13,697 bases of DNA from NCBI GenBank assembly GCA_003152145.1, contig PLZL01000067.1:2114-15810 (forward strand). Reading direction: 5' to 3'. Both the position numbers and the translations under genes were made by a program. The DNA comes from Limisphaerales bacterium. GTDB lineage: Bacteria; Verrucomicrobiota; Verrucomicrobiae; Limisphaerales; UBA11358. Below the pieces are notes generated by a model. It had not been told where the DNA came from. It saw nothing but the letters and a program-made list of their open reading frames with translations, and made no database searches. Positions 1 to 5,970 of this stretch are shown in pieces. How positions within the stretch are numbered: the stretch's first letter is position 1; each line of letters opens with the position of its first letter.

Positions 1-158
1 GTGCAGGTGACGGCGCGCGTCATTTCCAGGCGCGCCTTGAGCAACTGCTGGCACAAAGTCGTCTTTCCGCCGCCCGACGGCGCGGAAATCAGGATTAACA
101 GCGGCGCAGAACTTTTGCCCTGCCCTCTGACTTCTGACTTCTGACTTCTGGTTTTCAT
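1..158 (-). CDS. gmk: guanylate kinase, N-terminal part (cut by window edge)
   Basis: Guanylate kinase makes GDP from GMP and ATP in the cytoplasm. Reading the minus strand from ATG at 158-156 gives a frame open to the window edge (52 codons seen). It contains LLILISAPSGGGKTTL, the P-loop region typical of Gmk, followed by a TRAVTC-like segment that matches the family's 'SvTtR' start of the GMP-binding domain. The start overlaps the yicC stop as ATGA, so the two genes are probably translationally coupled; yicC-gmk is a common gene order. The first 15 or so residues are an unusual basic, hydrophilic tail. They are encoded largely by a 7-bp tandem repeat (124-151) rather than by ordinary Gmk sequence. 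A later start is possible, but no other ATG lies between the repeat and the P-loop. Confidence 0.9.
   Translation of the reverse strand, partial: MKTRSQKSEVRGQGKSSAPLLILISAPSGGGKTTLCQQLLKARLEMTRAVTC
124..151. repeat. heptamer tandem repeat (CTTCTGA)x4
   Basis: Four consecutive 7-bp units: CCTCTGA, CTTCTGA, CTTCTGA, CTTCTGG. The array lies inside the 5' coding end of gmk and is translated as part of its N-terminal tail. Arrays with the same period but a different unit occur at 2904-2995, 3515-3542, 3585-3605 and 13505-13532. Confidence 0.85.
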
Positions 159-1036
159 TCCACGTTTTGCGCCTGTTCGCGGAACCGTTCCAGTTCCGCC
201 TTCAGCGTCACGATTTCGCGCGAAATCACCGCGTCGTTCGCCTTCGAGCCGATGGTGTTGATTTCCCGGTTCATTTCCTGCGCGAGAAAATCCAGCGTCC
301 GCCCCACCGGCTCCTTCGACCTGCGGCAGTCCTCGAACTGCTGGAAATGGCTTTGCAACCGCGTCAATTCCTCCGTGATGTCCGAGCGGTCGGCGAACAC
401 AACGACTTCCTTCAACAGCCGCTCGTCATCCGGCGCGATGTTATCAATGCCCGCGCTCTTGATGCGTTCGAGCAAATGCTGGCGGTAATTCTCCGCCGTT
501 TGTGGCGATTGCTTCTCAATTTTGCCCGCGCTCTGGCGCATCACGCCGATGCGCTTGCTCAAATCCTCCGCCAGATGTGCGCCCTCGCGCTCACGCATTT
601 TCACCAGCGCCGACAGCGCCTGTTTGAGCGCCTTCTCCACCACCGGCCAGATGCTTTCCGCGTCCACCAATTCCTCATCCGTCTGGAAAACGCCCGGCGC
701 GCGCAAAATGTGATCCAGCGTCACTTCGCCGGAAATTTTCAGCGACTTCGCCAGCCGCGCCAGTTCCGTTGCGTAAGCTTTGGCCAGCGGCAGGTTGAGG
801 TGCGCCCGCGCCGACAATTTGCCGTCCGCCGCGTGGATGCCGATGCGCGCGGTGACGCGCCCGCGCGCTACCTGCGCGTTGATGGCGTCGCGCACCGGCG
901 ATTCGAGCATTTCCAGCTCGCGCGGCAGGTTCACGGAGATTTCCGGCTGCCGGCGGTTGACCGCGCTCAACTCCACGGTGATTTTGAAGCCGTCCCGCGC
1001 GCACTCGCCGCGCCCGTAGCCCGTCATGGATTTCAT
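155..1036 (-). CDS. yicC: YicC-family endoribonuclease
   Basis: The protein is 293 aa, the usual length for YicC. The N-terminus MKSMTGYGRGE is the conserved family start. The C-terminal DUF1732 region ends in EINTIGSKANDAVISREIV followed by a K-x-ELE-x-FREQ-x-QNVE tail, which is the most conserved part of the family. Known family members are metal-dependent endoribonucleases; in E. coli YicC has been linked to RNA turnover. The gene sits directly upstream of gmk with a 3-nt ATGA overlap, the order seen in many bacteria, so the two are probably one operon. No clear Shine-Dalgarno sequence precedes the ATG at 1036, and a second in-frame ATG lies three codons later. The product is cytoplasmic; no signal or membrane segment is visible. 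Confidence 0.95.
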   Translation of the reverse strand: MKSMTGYGRGECARDGFKITVELSAVNRRQPEISVNLPRELEMLESPVRDAINAQVARGRVTARIGIHAADGKLSARAHLNLPLAKAYATELARLAKSLKISGEVTLDHILRAPGVFQTDEELVDAESIWPVVEKALKQALSALVKMREREGAHLAEDLSKRIGVMRQSAGKIEKQSPQTAENYRQHLLERIKSAGIDNIAPDDERLLKEVVVFADRSDITEELTRLQSHFQQFEDCRRSKEPVGRTLDFLAQEMNREINTIGSKANDAVISREIVTLKAELERFREQAQNVE

Positions 1037-1115
1037 CCGGCGTAATATGCGAAAATCCCCCGCCGCAGGCGAATAAATTTTCTAAATGCCGGAACTGCGA
1101 AATAAAAGATTGATC

Positions 1116-1127
1116 TCGACGCGTCGA
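1116..1127. promoter_or_regulatory. 12-bp perfect palindrome between divergent genes
   Basis: TCGACGCGTCGA is a perfect 12-bp palindrome in the short gap between the divergently read yicC and the HEAT-repeat gene, about 27 bp before the latter's ATG. It could be an operator or chance. The core GACGCGTC recurs near 13468, in another gap. Confidence 0.3.
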
Positions 1128-1153
1128 AACTGGAGGCGTAGCGTCTAAAAATC

Positions 1154-1951
1154 ATGCAAAGAAAATGGGTTGTCGTTGCATCGCTAACCTTCTTGTCGGC
1201 AATCGTCATCACCGGGGTGGTGCTTTTCTTTCTTCGGCCAACTCGCGAGCCGGTCTATCAAGGAAAACCGTTAAGCGTTTGGTTGAAGGGATACGACTTG
1301 GTAAAAAGCAACAATGCGACAATAGTGGATGTGGCGGTGTGGCGTGAAACGGATAAAATTGTGCAACAAGCAGGAACTAATACCATTCCAACACTATTGC
1401 GATTATTGCGGGAGGAGGATTCCAAGAAACACAATATTGACGTAAATGGACAGGAAGCATCCATGGGATTTGTGGCCTTAAGGGCTACTGCGAAGCCTGC
1501 CATTCCATCGTTAATGGGAATTTATGAGCGGAATCCCGCAGCTCGCGTTGATGTTCTTTATTGTTTGAGCTGTATTGGGCCGGCGGCTGAAGAGGCTGTT
1601 CCTTGGCTGCTCCAAAAACTGCCTGATACAGATAGCCGAGTGCGTTCTAGAGCCATTTCCGCACTCGGTGAAATTCATGCTCAATCCGATCGGGTTGTGC
1701 CGGTTCTGATAAACTACTTGAGCGATTCAAATAGCATGGTTCGCGTAGATGCCGCTTTGGCCCTTTCATCTTATAAAGCAGACGCCAAGCCAGCAGTTCC
1801 CGCATTGATTGATTTACTCAATGACAAAGACAAAGGCGTAAAAAATTCCGCAGCCTTTGCTCTGAAGAGAATTGACCCCGAAGCTGCGGCCAAAGCTGGA
1901 TTAAAACCTACGTCGCAATCGCCACCCATTGTTCCTCCAGTTTCGCCTTAA
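1154..1951 (+). CDS. membrane-anchored HEAT-repeat protein
   Basis: 265 aa. A single hydrophobic helix at residues about 5-27 follows a short basic N-terminus and precedes RPTREP, so it is either a signal anchor or an uncleaved signal. The motif VYQGKPLSVWLKGYD follows; I associate it with small HEAT proteins of Verrucomicrobiota and Planctomycetota. Residues about 105-245 form around four alpha-helical HEAT-type repeats, seen as recurring 'A(V/I)P.L(I/L)..L.D.D..VR..A..AL..I' units. The tail is Pro/Ser-rich. The likely role is an extracytoplasmic protein-binding scaffold; the partner is unknown. A GGAGG at 1132-1136 is 17 nt before the ATG, rather far for a ribosome site. The gene looks less GC-rich than its neighbours. 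It ends 4 nt before the convergent rluD stop, with no obvious terminator between them. Confidence 0.85.
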   Translation: MQRKWVVVASLTFLSAIVITGVVLFFLRPTREPVYQGKPLSVWLKGYDLVKSNNATIVDVAVWRETDKIVQQAGTNTIPTLLRLLREEDSKKHNIDVNGQEASMGFVALRATAKPAIPSLMGIYERNPAARVDVLYCLSCIGPAAEEAVPWLLQKLPDTDSRVRSRAISALGEIHAQSDRVVPVLINYLSDSNSMVRVDAALALSSYKADAKPAVPALIDLLNDKDKGVKNSAAFALKRIDPEAAAKAGLKPTSQSPPIVPPVSP

Positions 1952-1955
1952 ATTT

Positions 1956-2897
1956 TCAGCGCAACAATTTCAGCGCCTCGCGAAAATCCTTCGGCAGCGG
2001 CGATTCAAAGGTCATTTCCTTTTCCGTGTGCGGATGGATGAACGAAAGTTCACGCGAGTGCAGCATCACACGCGGCGCGGCATAATTCGTCAACTCTTTG
2101 AGCCGCGCATTTTGCCGCGCACCATAAGTGTCATCGCCCACAAGCGGATGGCCAAGGAATTGGAAATGCACGCGAATCTGGTGTGTCCGCCCCGTGTGGA
2201 TTCGCGCCTCGATCAGCGTGGCGGCGTTCAGCCGTTCGATCACACGCCAGCTTGTGTGCGCGGCGCGGCCGGAATCGTCGTCGCACACTGTCATCCGCTT
2301 GCGATGCGTCGAGTGCCGGGTGATGGCGGCATGGATTTCGCCGAAGTCGCGCTCCGGTTGGCCGCAGACAATCGCGTTATAGATTTTCTCCACGCGCCGT
2401 TCCGCAAATTGTTTCGAGAGCGCAAGGTGCGTCTCGTCATTTTTGGCCACGACGAGGCAGCCGCTGGTTTCCTTGTCGAGCCGGTGGACAATGCCGGGCC
2501 GCGCGATGCCGCCGATGCCGCTCAATTCCCCGGCGCAATGATGCAGCAGCGCGTTGACGAGCGTGTGTTCCTCGTGTCCGGCGGCGGGGTGGACGACGAG
2601 TCCGGCAGGTTTGTCGAGCACGAGCAGCGATTTGTCCTCGAACAAAATATCGAGTGAAATGTTTTCCGGCTGCGCTGCGGCGGGGCGGGCTTCCGGCCAG
2701 TGGATTTCAATCTGTTCGCCCGCGCGCGGCGAATGCGTGGGCTTGGTGGTCTTGCCGTTGACGCGAACGTGGCCTTCCTCGATGAGGCGTTGCATCGCGC
2801 CGCGCGAGGCGGCAGGGAATTTTGCCCGCAGAAACGTGTCGAGCCGCCCGCCGGGCAGCGATTTCTCGACAATGAAATTTTCCGTGCGCGAGGACAT
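1956..2897 (-). CDS. rluD: RluD-family 23S rRNA pseudouridine synthase
   Basis: 313 aa. An N-terminal S4 RNA-binding domain (about residues 15-75, GRLDTFLRAKFP...RVNGK) precedes an RluA/RluD catalytic domain. The catalytic motif is GIVHRLDKETSGCLVVAK, with the catalytic aspartate at D141. VLDKPAGLVVHP and TGRTHQIRVHF are further family signatures. The enzyme isomerises uridines in 23S rRNA (in RluD, the helix 69 positions) in the cytoplasm. I assign RluD rather than RluC because of the S4 domain arrangement and the neighbour: lspA lies just upstream on the same strand, and lspA-rluD is a recurrent operon. The gap to lspA (78 nt) is filled with heptamer repeats. The exact uridine target cannot be read from the sequence. 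Confidence 0.93.
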   Translation of the reverse strand: MSSRTENFIVEKSLPGGRLDTFLRAKFPAASRGAMQRLIEEGHVRVNGKTTKPTHSPRAGEQIEIHWPEARPAAAQPENISLDILFEDKSLLVLDKPAGLVVHPAAGHEEHTLVNALLHHCAGELSGIGGIARPGIVHRLDKETSGCLVVAKNDETHLALSKQFAERRVEKIYNAIVCGQPERDFGEIHAAITRHSTHRKRMTVCDDDSGRAAHTSWRVIERLNAATLIEARIHTGRTHQIRVHFQFLGHPLVGDDTYGARQNARLKELTNYAAPRVMLHSRELSFIHPHTEKEMTFESPLPKDFREALKLLR

Positions 2898-2903
2898 TTC
2901 AGC

Positions 2904-2995
2904 GTGACAGGTGTCGAGTGACAGGTGACAAGAAGTGCATGGACGGCGGCTTTTGGAAATTATTCATGTCACTAGTCACCTGTCACTTTTCACGG
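2904..2995. repeat. two opposed heptamer arrays forming a hairpin
   Basis: Four 7-bp units GTGACAG/GTGTCGA/GTGACAG/GTGACAA (2904-2931) face four inverted units GTCACTA/GTCACCT/GTCACTT/TTCACGG (2968-2995). AGTGACAGGTGAC (2917-2929) is perfectly complementary to GTCACCTGTCACT (2975-2987), so a 13-bp stem with a 45-nt loop can form between lspA and rluD. The right array runs into the 3' end of lspA and encodes its last residues and stop. Confidence 0.8.
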
Positions 2996-3527
2996 GTTTG
3001 GTGACGTGCTCGTTTTTCCAGGTGATGAGGAAAATCAGCCCGACGCCGGTGCAGATGGCGGTGTCGGCGACGTTGAAGGCGGGAAAGCCGATTTCGTTTC
3101 CGCCTCGTTGTTGCAGGTAAAAATAAATGAAATCCACGACGGCATGGCGGCTGGGAAGCAGACGGTCGGTGAGGTTGCCGGCGATGCCGCCGAAAATCAG
3201 GCCGAAGGCAATCTGGCCGGGCAGCGTGTGGGAGTCGAAATGGTGCCGCGTGAGAAACAGCGCGACGAAGGCGAGCAACGCGACGAAGGCCAGGGCGTTG
3301 TTGTTGCCGCTAAACTGGCTCCAGGCTGCGCCGGTATTGACCCAGTGGACGAATTTGAAGAAACCATCAATCATGACCCGCTCGTCGCCAATCGAGAGCT
3401 TCTTTATCACCAGCCACTTGGTGAACTGGTCGAGCGCGAGAACCACCAGCGCGAGAGCGGCGATGCGGCGATTGGATTTCTGGAAAATGGTTTGGCCAGC
3501 GGACACAAACACAGTTTCAAGCTTCAA
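2976..3527 (-). CDS. lspA: lipoprotein signal peptidase II
   Basis: LspA is the inner-membrane aspartic protease that cleaves prolipoproteins before the lipidated cysteine. The 183-aa frame has four hydrophobic helices and the family motifs: LDQFTKWLV (about 32-40), WVNTGAAWS (62-70), GNLTDR (117-122), VVDF (D132) and FNVADTAI (D155). D132 and D155 correspond to the catalytic aspartates. The start is unsure: the longest frame begins at TTG 3527, inside a TTTCAAG heptamer array, and GTG codons at 3512 and 3506 are alternatives; none has a clear Shine-Dalgarno sequence. The C-terminus also lies in repeat sequence. It is the upstream partner of rluD. A likely client is the lipoprotein cyclophilin at 12012-12632. 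Confidence 0.93.
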   Translation of the reverse strand: MKLETVFVSAGQTIFQKSNRRIAALALVVLALDQFTKWLVIKKLSIGDERVMIDGFFKFVHWVNTGAAWSQFSGNNNALAFVALLAFVALFLTRHHFDSHTLPGQIAFGLIFGGIAGNLTDRLLPSRHAVVDFIYFYLQQRGGNEIGFPAFNVADTAICTGVGLIFLITWKNEHVTKPVKSDR

Positions 3528-3605
3528 GTTTCAAGTTTCAAGTCCGAACGCAGTCCCATGTCCCGAGCCGGCGTTTGCGCCAACTTTGGACTTTGGACTT
3601 TAGGC
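3515..3605. repeat. two heptamer arrays between lspA and the NYN gene
   Basis: TTTCAAG, CTTCAAG, TTTCAAG, TTTCAAG (3515-3542) are four 7-bp units covering the putative lspA start. TTTGGAC, TTTGGAC, TTTAGGC (3585-3605) form a second 7-bp array just upstream of the NYN stub. No clean promoter could be seen around either array. Confidence 0.75.
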
Positions 3606-3626
3606 TGAAACGACTATGTTCCGCGC

Positions 3627-3677
3627 ATGGCCTTGGTGCGAATCCTTGTGGACGGTTACAGCCTGTCACATGATTGA
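3627..3677 (+). pseudogene. native 5' stub of the YacP/Rae1-like NYN gene
   Basis: ATG at 3627 opens MALVRILVDGYSL, the beta1 strand and active-site DGY motif expected at the start of a YacP/Rae1-type NYN nuclease. After CTG at 3663-3665 the sequence turns into AT-rich element DNA and stops (SHD, then TGA at 3675-3677). Joining this stub to the right junction at 10189 rebuilds ILVDGYSLLHNWPEL, a normal family N-terminus. The stub is therefore the original chromosomal 5' end cut off by integration of the 6.5-kb element. As it stands it can encode only a 16-residue peptide. The native promoter, if upstream of 3627, now drives only this stub. Confidence 0.88.
3652..3665 (+). repeat. left attachment junction (attL-like)
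   Basis: ACGGTTACAGCCTG matches ACGGCTACAGCCTG at 10175-10188 in 13 of 14 positions. The perfectly shared part is TACAGCCTG (3657-3665). Host-like GC-rich sequence lies to its left and AT-rich element DNA to its right. Crossover must lie in the shared 9 bp, because the T/C difference to its left separates host from element sequence. Confidence 0.85.
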
Positions 3678-3865
3678 TAATATCTAAATTGGTGGGCTTG
3701 TGTCAATTCCTTTGTTTCCCTTGTAAAATCACGGCCACAACGTCGCCACAAGGGGCCAGGACGAACTTTGATTCACGGAACGGAGACAGACAAGGTTAGA
3801 AGTAATTCATCTTTATCATTAAGTGATAAACTTGAAATTCAACCACACAACACCCAAAAAGAAAA
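3678..3865. other. element left end, noncoding, with inverted repeats
   Basis: No convincing gene. Two inverted repeats are visible. CCCTTGT (3718-3724) pairs with ACAAGGG (3748-3754) across a spacer that holds a GGC/GCC inner match. TTTATCA (3812-3818) pairs with TGATAAA (3824-3830) around a 5-nt loop. The segment around 3730-3790 is more GC-rich than the rest of the element. These may be recombinase accessory sites or terminators; the sequence does not decide. Confidence 0.4.
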
Positions 3866-3894
3866 GGGAACACCCAACTAAATTAAGTGTTCCC
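3866..3894 (-). terminator. Rho-independent terminator of the element's minus-strand genes
   Basis: GGGAACAC (3866-3873) and GTGTTCCC (3887-3894) form a perfect 8-bp stem with a 13-nt loop. Read on the minus strand the stem is followed by TTTTCTTTTT, a good U-tract. It lies 77 nt after the stop of the 222-aa gene and would end the leftward transcript before the host gene stub. Confidence 0.8.
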
Positions 3895-3901
3895 AATTTC
3901 T

Positions 3902-3932
3902 CAACCGACGAAAGAAGGGCTCGGTTGTTTTT
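3902..3932 (+). terminator. plus-strand terminator facing into the element
   Basis: CAACCGA (3902-3908) and TCGGTTG (3921-3927) form a 7-bp stem with a 12-nt loop, followed on the plus strand by TTTTT (3928-3932). It would stop transcription entering from the host NYN promoter. With the minus-strand terminator at 3866-3894 it insulates the junction in both directions. Confidence 0.65.
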
Positions 3933-3958
3933 AATTTCCCAAAGCTAAGGAAATTAAA
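3930..3958. terminator. third hairpin in the left-end terminator cluster
   Basis: TTTAATTTCC (3930-3939) and GGAAATTAAA (3949-3958) form a perfect 10-bp stem with a 9-nt loop, just beyond the stop of the 222-aa gene. There is no strong U-tract on the minus strand, so it may be an RNA 3'-end stabiliser rather than a terminator by itself. Confidence 0.5.
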
Positions 3959-3970
3959 ATTGCTTTGTTT

Positions 3971-4639
3971 TTACCAGACCGGAGTTGCTTTTGATACGTC
4001 TATTGTAATATCTTCGTTCGTATATTGATTATAGACGGATAACAGACTCGCCGCTGATGGTTTTCCTTTTAGAATATTGTCTAAGTCAGCTTGGGTCAAG
4101 TTTGTTCCTTCACTGCGAACAAAACCTTTGTATGATTTATCAAATACTTGCTTAGAGCTTGATTGTTTGATAACACCAACTCCATTACCAGAGCCTTCAA
4201 TAGGTTTCTTTAGTATGGTTGGTATATTAACTTTAGATATTCCACGTGAGGGTTTGTCTAAAAATAGGACCCGCCCGCTGTCGAAGGCTAAATAGTAACC
4301 ATGGGTCACAATGAAATATGGAATTGCCGTTGACACTTTCACAAGTGGTTTCACATCCGAATATGTTATTTCAACTTTAGCCATCAACTTTTTAACCTCG
4401 TGTAATTGGTCAAATGAATGTTTTTCATATTGGTCTTGTTCAGGAGTTCTTTCAACTGGTATAAAGGTTTTGTCAACTGTTGACAGGACCTTTTTATCAT
4501 CAGTAGTAGTAGTATCAACGCCGGCTGGAACGGGAACGACTACAGGTTTTAGATTTGTTATCTTATTGGCTGGGTTTTTATCAACTGCTTGAATGTGGAC
4601 TATCTTACCGCGATTGCTTAATTTGAATTTATTTATCAT
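3971..4639 (-). CDS. uncharacterised 222-aa element protein
   Basis: I do not recognise this family. The open frame extends upstream to 4702, but I choose ATG 4639 because AAAGAG precedes it at normal distance (AGAGATAATAATG) and because the upstream extension enters a hairpin. Residues about 1-30 are basic. Residues 30-75 are low-complexity, rich in Pro, Val, Thr and Lys (KPVVVPVPAGV, TTTTDDKK), and are probably disordered. A globular part follows, with hydrophobic strands (STAIPYFIVTHGYYLAF, GRVLFLDKP), and a C-terminal segment ends in PVW. No signal peptide, membrane helix or cysteines are evident. It is the last gene of the leftward series, directly before the terminator and next to attL, a position where cargo or virion-like genes often sit. 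Function unknown. Confidence 0.7.
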   Translation of the reverse strand: MINKFKLSNRGKIVHIQAVDKNPANKITNLKPVVVPVPAGVDTTTTDDKKVLSTVDKTFIPVERTPEQDQYEKHSFDQLHEVKKLMAKVEITYSDVKPLVKVSTAIPYFIVTHGYYLAFDSGRVLFLDKPSRGISKVNIPTILKKPIEGSGNGVGVIKQSSSKQVFDKSYKGFVRSEGTNLTQADLDNILKGKPSAASLLSVYNQYTNEDITIDVSKATPVW

Positions 4640-4686
4640 TATTATCTCTTTTCTCTTTTTTACCGATTTTAACGGTCTATTGTTTA

Positions 4687-4766
4687 TTGTTAAATATAAC
4701 AACGCGAAGTGGGTTAGAAATGTATTTCGGTAGTGTTGAAAACAACGTTCCTACCCATTTTCGCGT
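4687..4766. other. hairpin plus three-way-junction structure
   Basis: TTGTTA/TAACAA (4687-4692 with 4697-4702) forms a small hairpin. Immediately next, ACGCGAAGTGGGT (4702-4714) pairs with ACCCATTTTCGCGT (4753-4766) as a 13-bp stem with one bulge. It encloses two further hairpins: GAAAT-gt-ATTTC (4717-4728) and GTTG-aaaa-CAAC (4735-4746, extendable by three pairs). Several positions pair as G-T only when read on the plus strand; on the minus strand they become A-C mismatches. It sits in the gap upstream of the 222-aa gene and could be a leader RNA, a plus-strand RNA, or a single-strand DNA structure such as a single-strand origin. No promoter could be assigned with confidence. Confidence 0.6.
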
Positions 4767-4799
4767 CTGCTTATATATAGTATTGTTTTAAGACACATA

Positions 4800-4994
4800 T
4801 CATGCTATTTTATATTTCTCTTTGATATACCTGTTAACCTGTTCCGTTACTATGGGGTCTTTTATCTCATTAAGAAAGTCCACTACCGTCCAATTGTAAC
4901 CGTATCTATCAATAATCCATATATCCTTACCGTCTTTTATAAACTGAATTGGAAGATATTCAGTCCTGTTTCCTTTACCTATCGTTATTGTCAT
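4800..4994 (-). CDS. small 64-aa element protein
   Basis: 64 aa, MTITIGKGNRTEYLPIQFIK at the start, then IWIIDRYGYNWTVVDFLNEI and a lysine-rich C-terminus. I do not recognise a family. Its ATG lies 20 nt inside the 3' end of the TOPRIM gene, in another frame, so translation is probably coupled to that gene and the product may act with it. It is rich in Ile, Tyr and Trp for its size, which suggests a small folded beta-alpha protein rather than a disordered peptide. No signal peptide. The overlap and the compatible AT-rich codon use support a real gene, but short length limits certainty. Confidence 0.6.
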   Translation of the reverse strand: MTITIGKGNRTEYLPIQFIKDGKDIWIIDRYGYNWTVVDFLNEIKDPIVTEQVNRYIKEKYKIA

Positions 4995-5796
4995 ATTGTA
5001 TCCTTTGATTTTCTTCTTCTTCTAAAACAGTATTCCACTTGTCAAAATCAATATACTGTTCAATTGTTGTCTTGACTAATTCCTGAAATACCGATGGTTG
5101 CAACGCATCCAATTCAACACTTCTATCATCCCCAAAAGCCGCCGTCCTTGTGTCACTACTTTTTGTTGGTCTTGTCGGTAGATTGTATTGCTCAATGTGT
5201 TCCTTGTTCAATCCAATGCGCATGAACTCTGAACAGTTGTCACCGAACATTCGATATTGATTTTTCAAACTGTCTGAAATACAAATTCCCGATGGGTCAT
5301 AGTCCCCGAATTGTAAAACAATTACTTTTTGATTGTTTGAATTCCATTCCATTGATTGATTACAGGCTTGCTTGGTAAATGACAGTGAGCTAAAACCTTT
5401 TCCGGGATATAGTGGGACTCTGTATGTATGTATGATTTCTTCAAGTAATGGGGCTAACCCTTCCTTTTCCAACCATAACTGTATTCTGTATTCTTGATTT
5501 TTCCAAGTATCTAATTTGAACTGTTGAACTGCTGAACTAACTATATCGTTAATGTTATCCCAAACAGCCACAGATTGAACGTTTCGACTACAATCGGTTA
5601 TCATATCCCAATCAATGTCACCGGAGATGCGCAGTGTCGCTAATGCGCGCTGAACCTTACCGTATTCCTTCTCCGTCTTTTCAACCAATCCCGCGCAGAC
5701 AGCTCGATAATAAAGACCACGAACACCAATAGGGCCATATTCTTTGACTAGTTCAACTAATCCATCATTTAATGTTTTTGTTTCTTGTTTGGTCAT
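4975..5796 (-). CDS. Spo11/TopoVI-A-like wHTH-TOPRIM protein
   Basis: 273 aa. Residues about 15-75 look like a winged-helix domain with GVRGLYYRAV (Y29-Y30) and DIDWDMITDCSR. This matches the 'VRqLyYRlV...sG.I.wd.I.D.tR' pattern of TOPRIM proteins related to the DNA-cleaving A subunit of topoisomerase VI and Spo11. A TOPRIM domain follows: WLEKEGL (E110, E112), then FGDYDPSG (D165 and D167, the DxD), then ELDAL (228-232). The tyrosine of LYY aligns with the family's catalytic position, so DNA nicking, cleavage or topological activity is possible; no B subunit (GHKL ATPase) is present. The product is cytoplasmic. The gene lies between the iteron array and the coupled 64-aa gene, suggesting a role in element replication or maintenance. 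Homology recognition is confident; the reaction is inferred. Confidence 0.8.
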   Translation of the reverse strand: MTKQETKTLNDGLVELVKEYGPIGVRGLYYRAVCAGLVEKTEKEYGKVQRALATLRISGDIDWDMITDCSRNVQSVAVWDNINDIVSSAVQQFKLDTWKNQEYRIQLWLEKEGLAPLLEEIIHTYRVPLYPGKGFSSLSFTKQACNQSMEWNSNNQKVIVLQFGDYDPSGICISDSLKNQYRMFGDNCSEFMRIGLNKEHIEQYNLPTRPTKSSDTRTAAFGDDRSVELDALQPSVFQELVKTTIEQYIDFDKWNTVLEEEENQRIQYDNNDR

Positions 5797-5948
5797 ATCG
5801 TTATTGTGTATTGTTTTATAAAAAGACGGAACGGAACGTATTCGTTTATGCTTTTAAGTGGCCTGTATTCCCTAATGTCTTTTTTATTATACTTTACCGC
5901 ACCGTTTTCTTTAATATCCCCCAGTTTCAAAACGGACCAACGACACAT

Positions 5949-5966
5949 CCCCCCTTAAGGGGGGGG
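5949..5966. repeat. all-G/C palindrome in AT-rich DNA
   Basis: CCCCCCTTAAGGGGGG (5949-5964) is a perfect 16-bp palindrome followed by two further G residues. It is the only G/C block of this kind in the element and lies 5-20 bp to the left of the iteron-like array. Confidence 0.7.
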
Positions 5967-5970
5967 AATG

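Noticed and set aside
167..1045. 292-aa open frame on the plus strand
   Set aside because: Antisense shadow of yicC; the minus-strand protein has clear family motifs, while this one is Arg/His-rich without any.
3627..3677. tRNA or tmRNA attachment site at the left junction
   Set aside because: No tRNA-like fold or CCA end; the shared core lies in protein-coding codons of the NYN gene.
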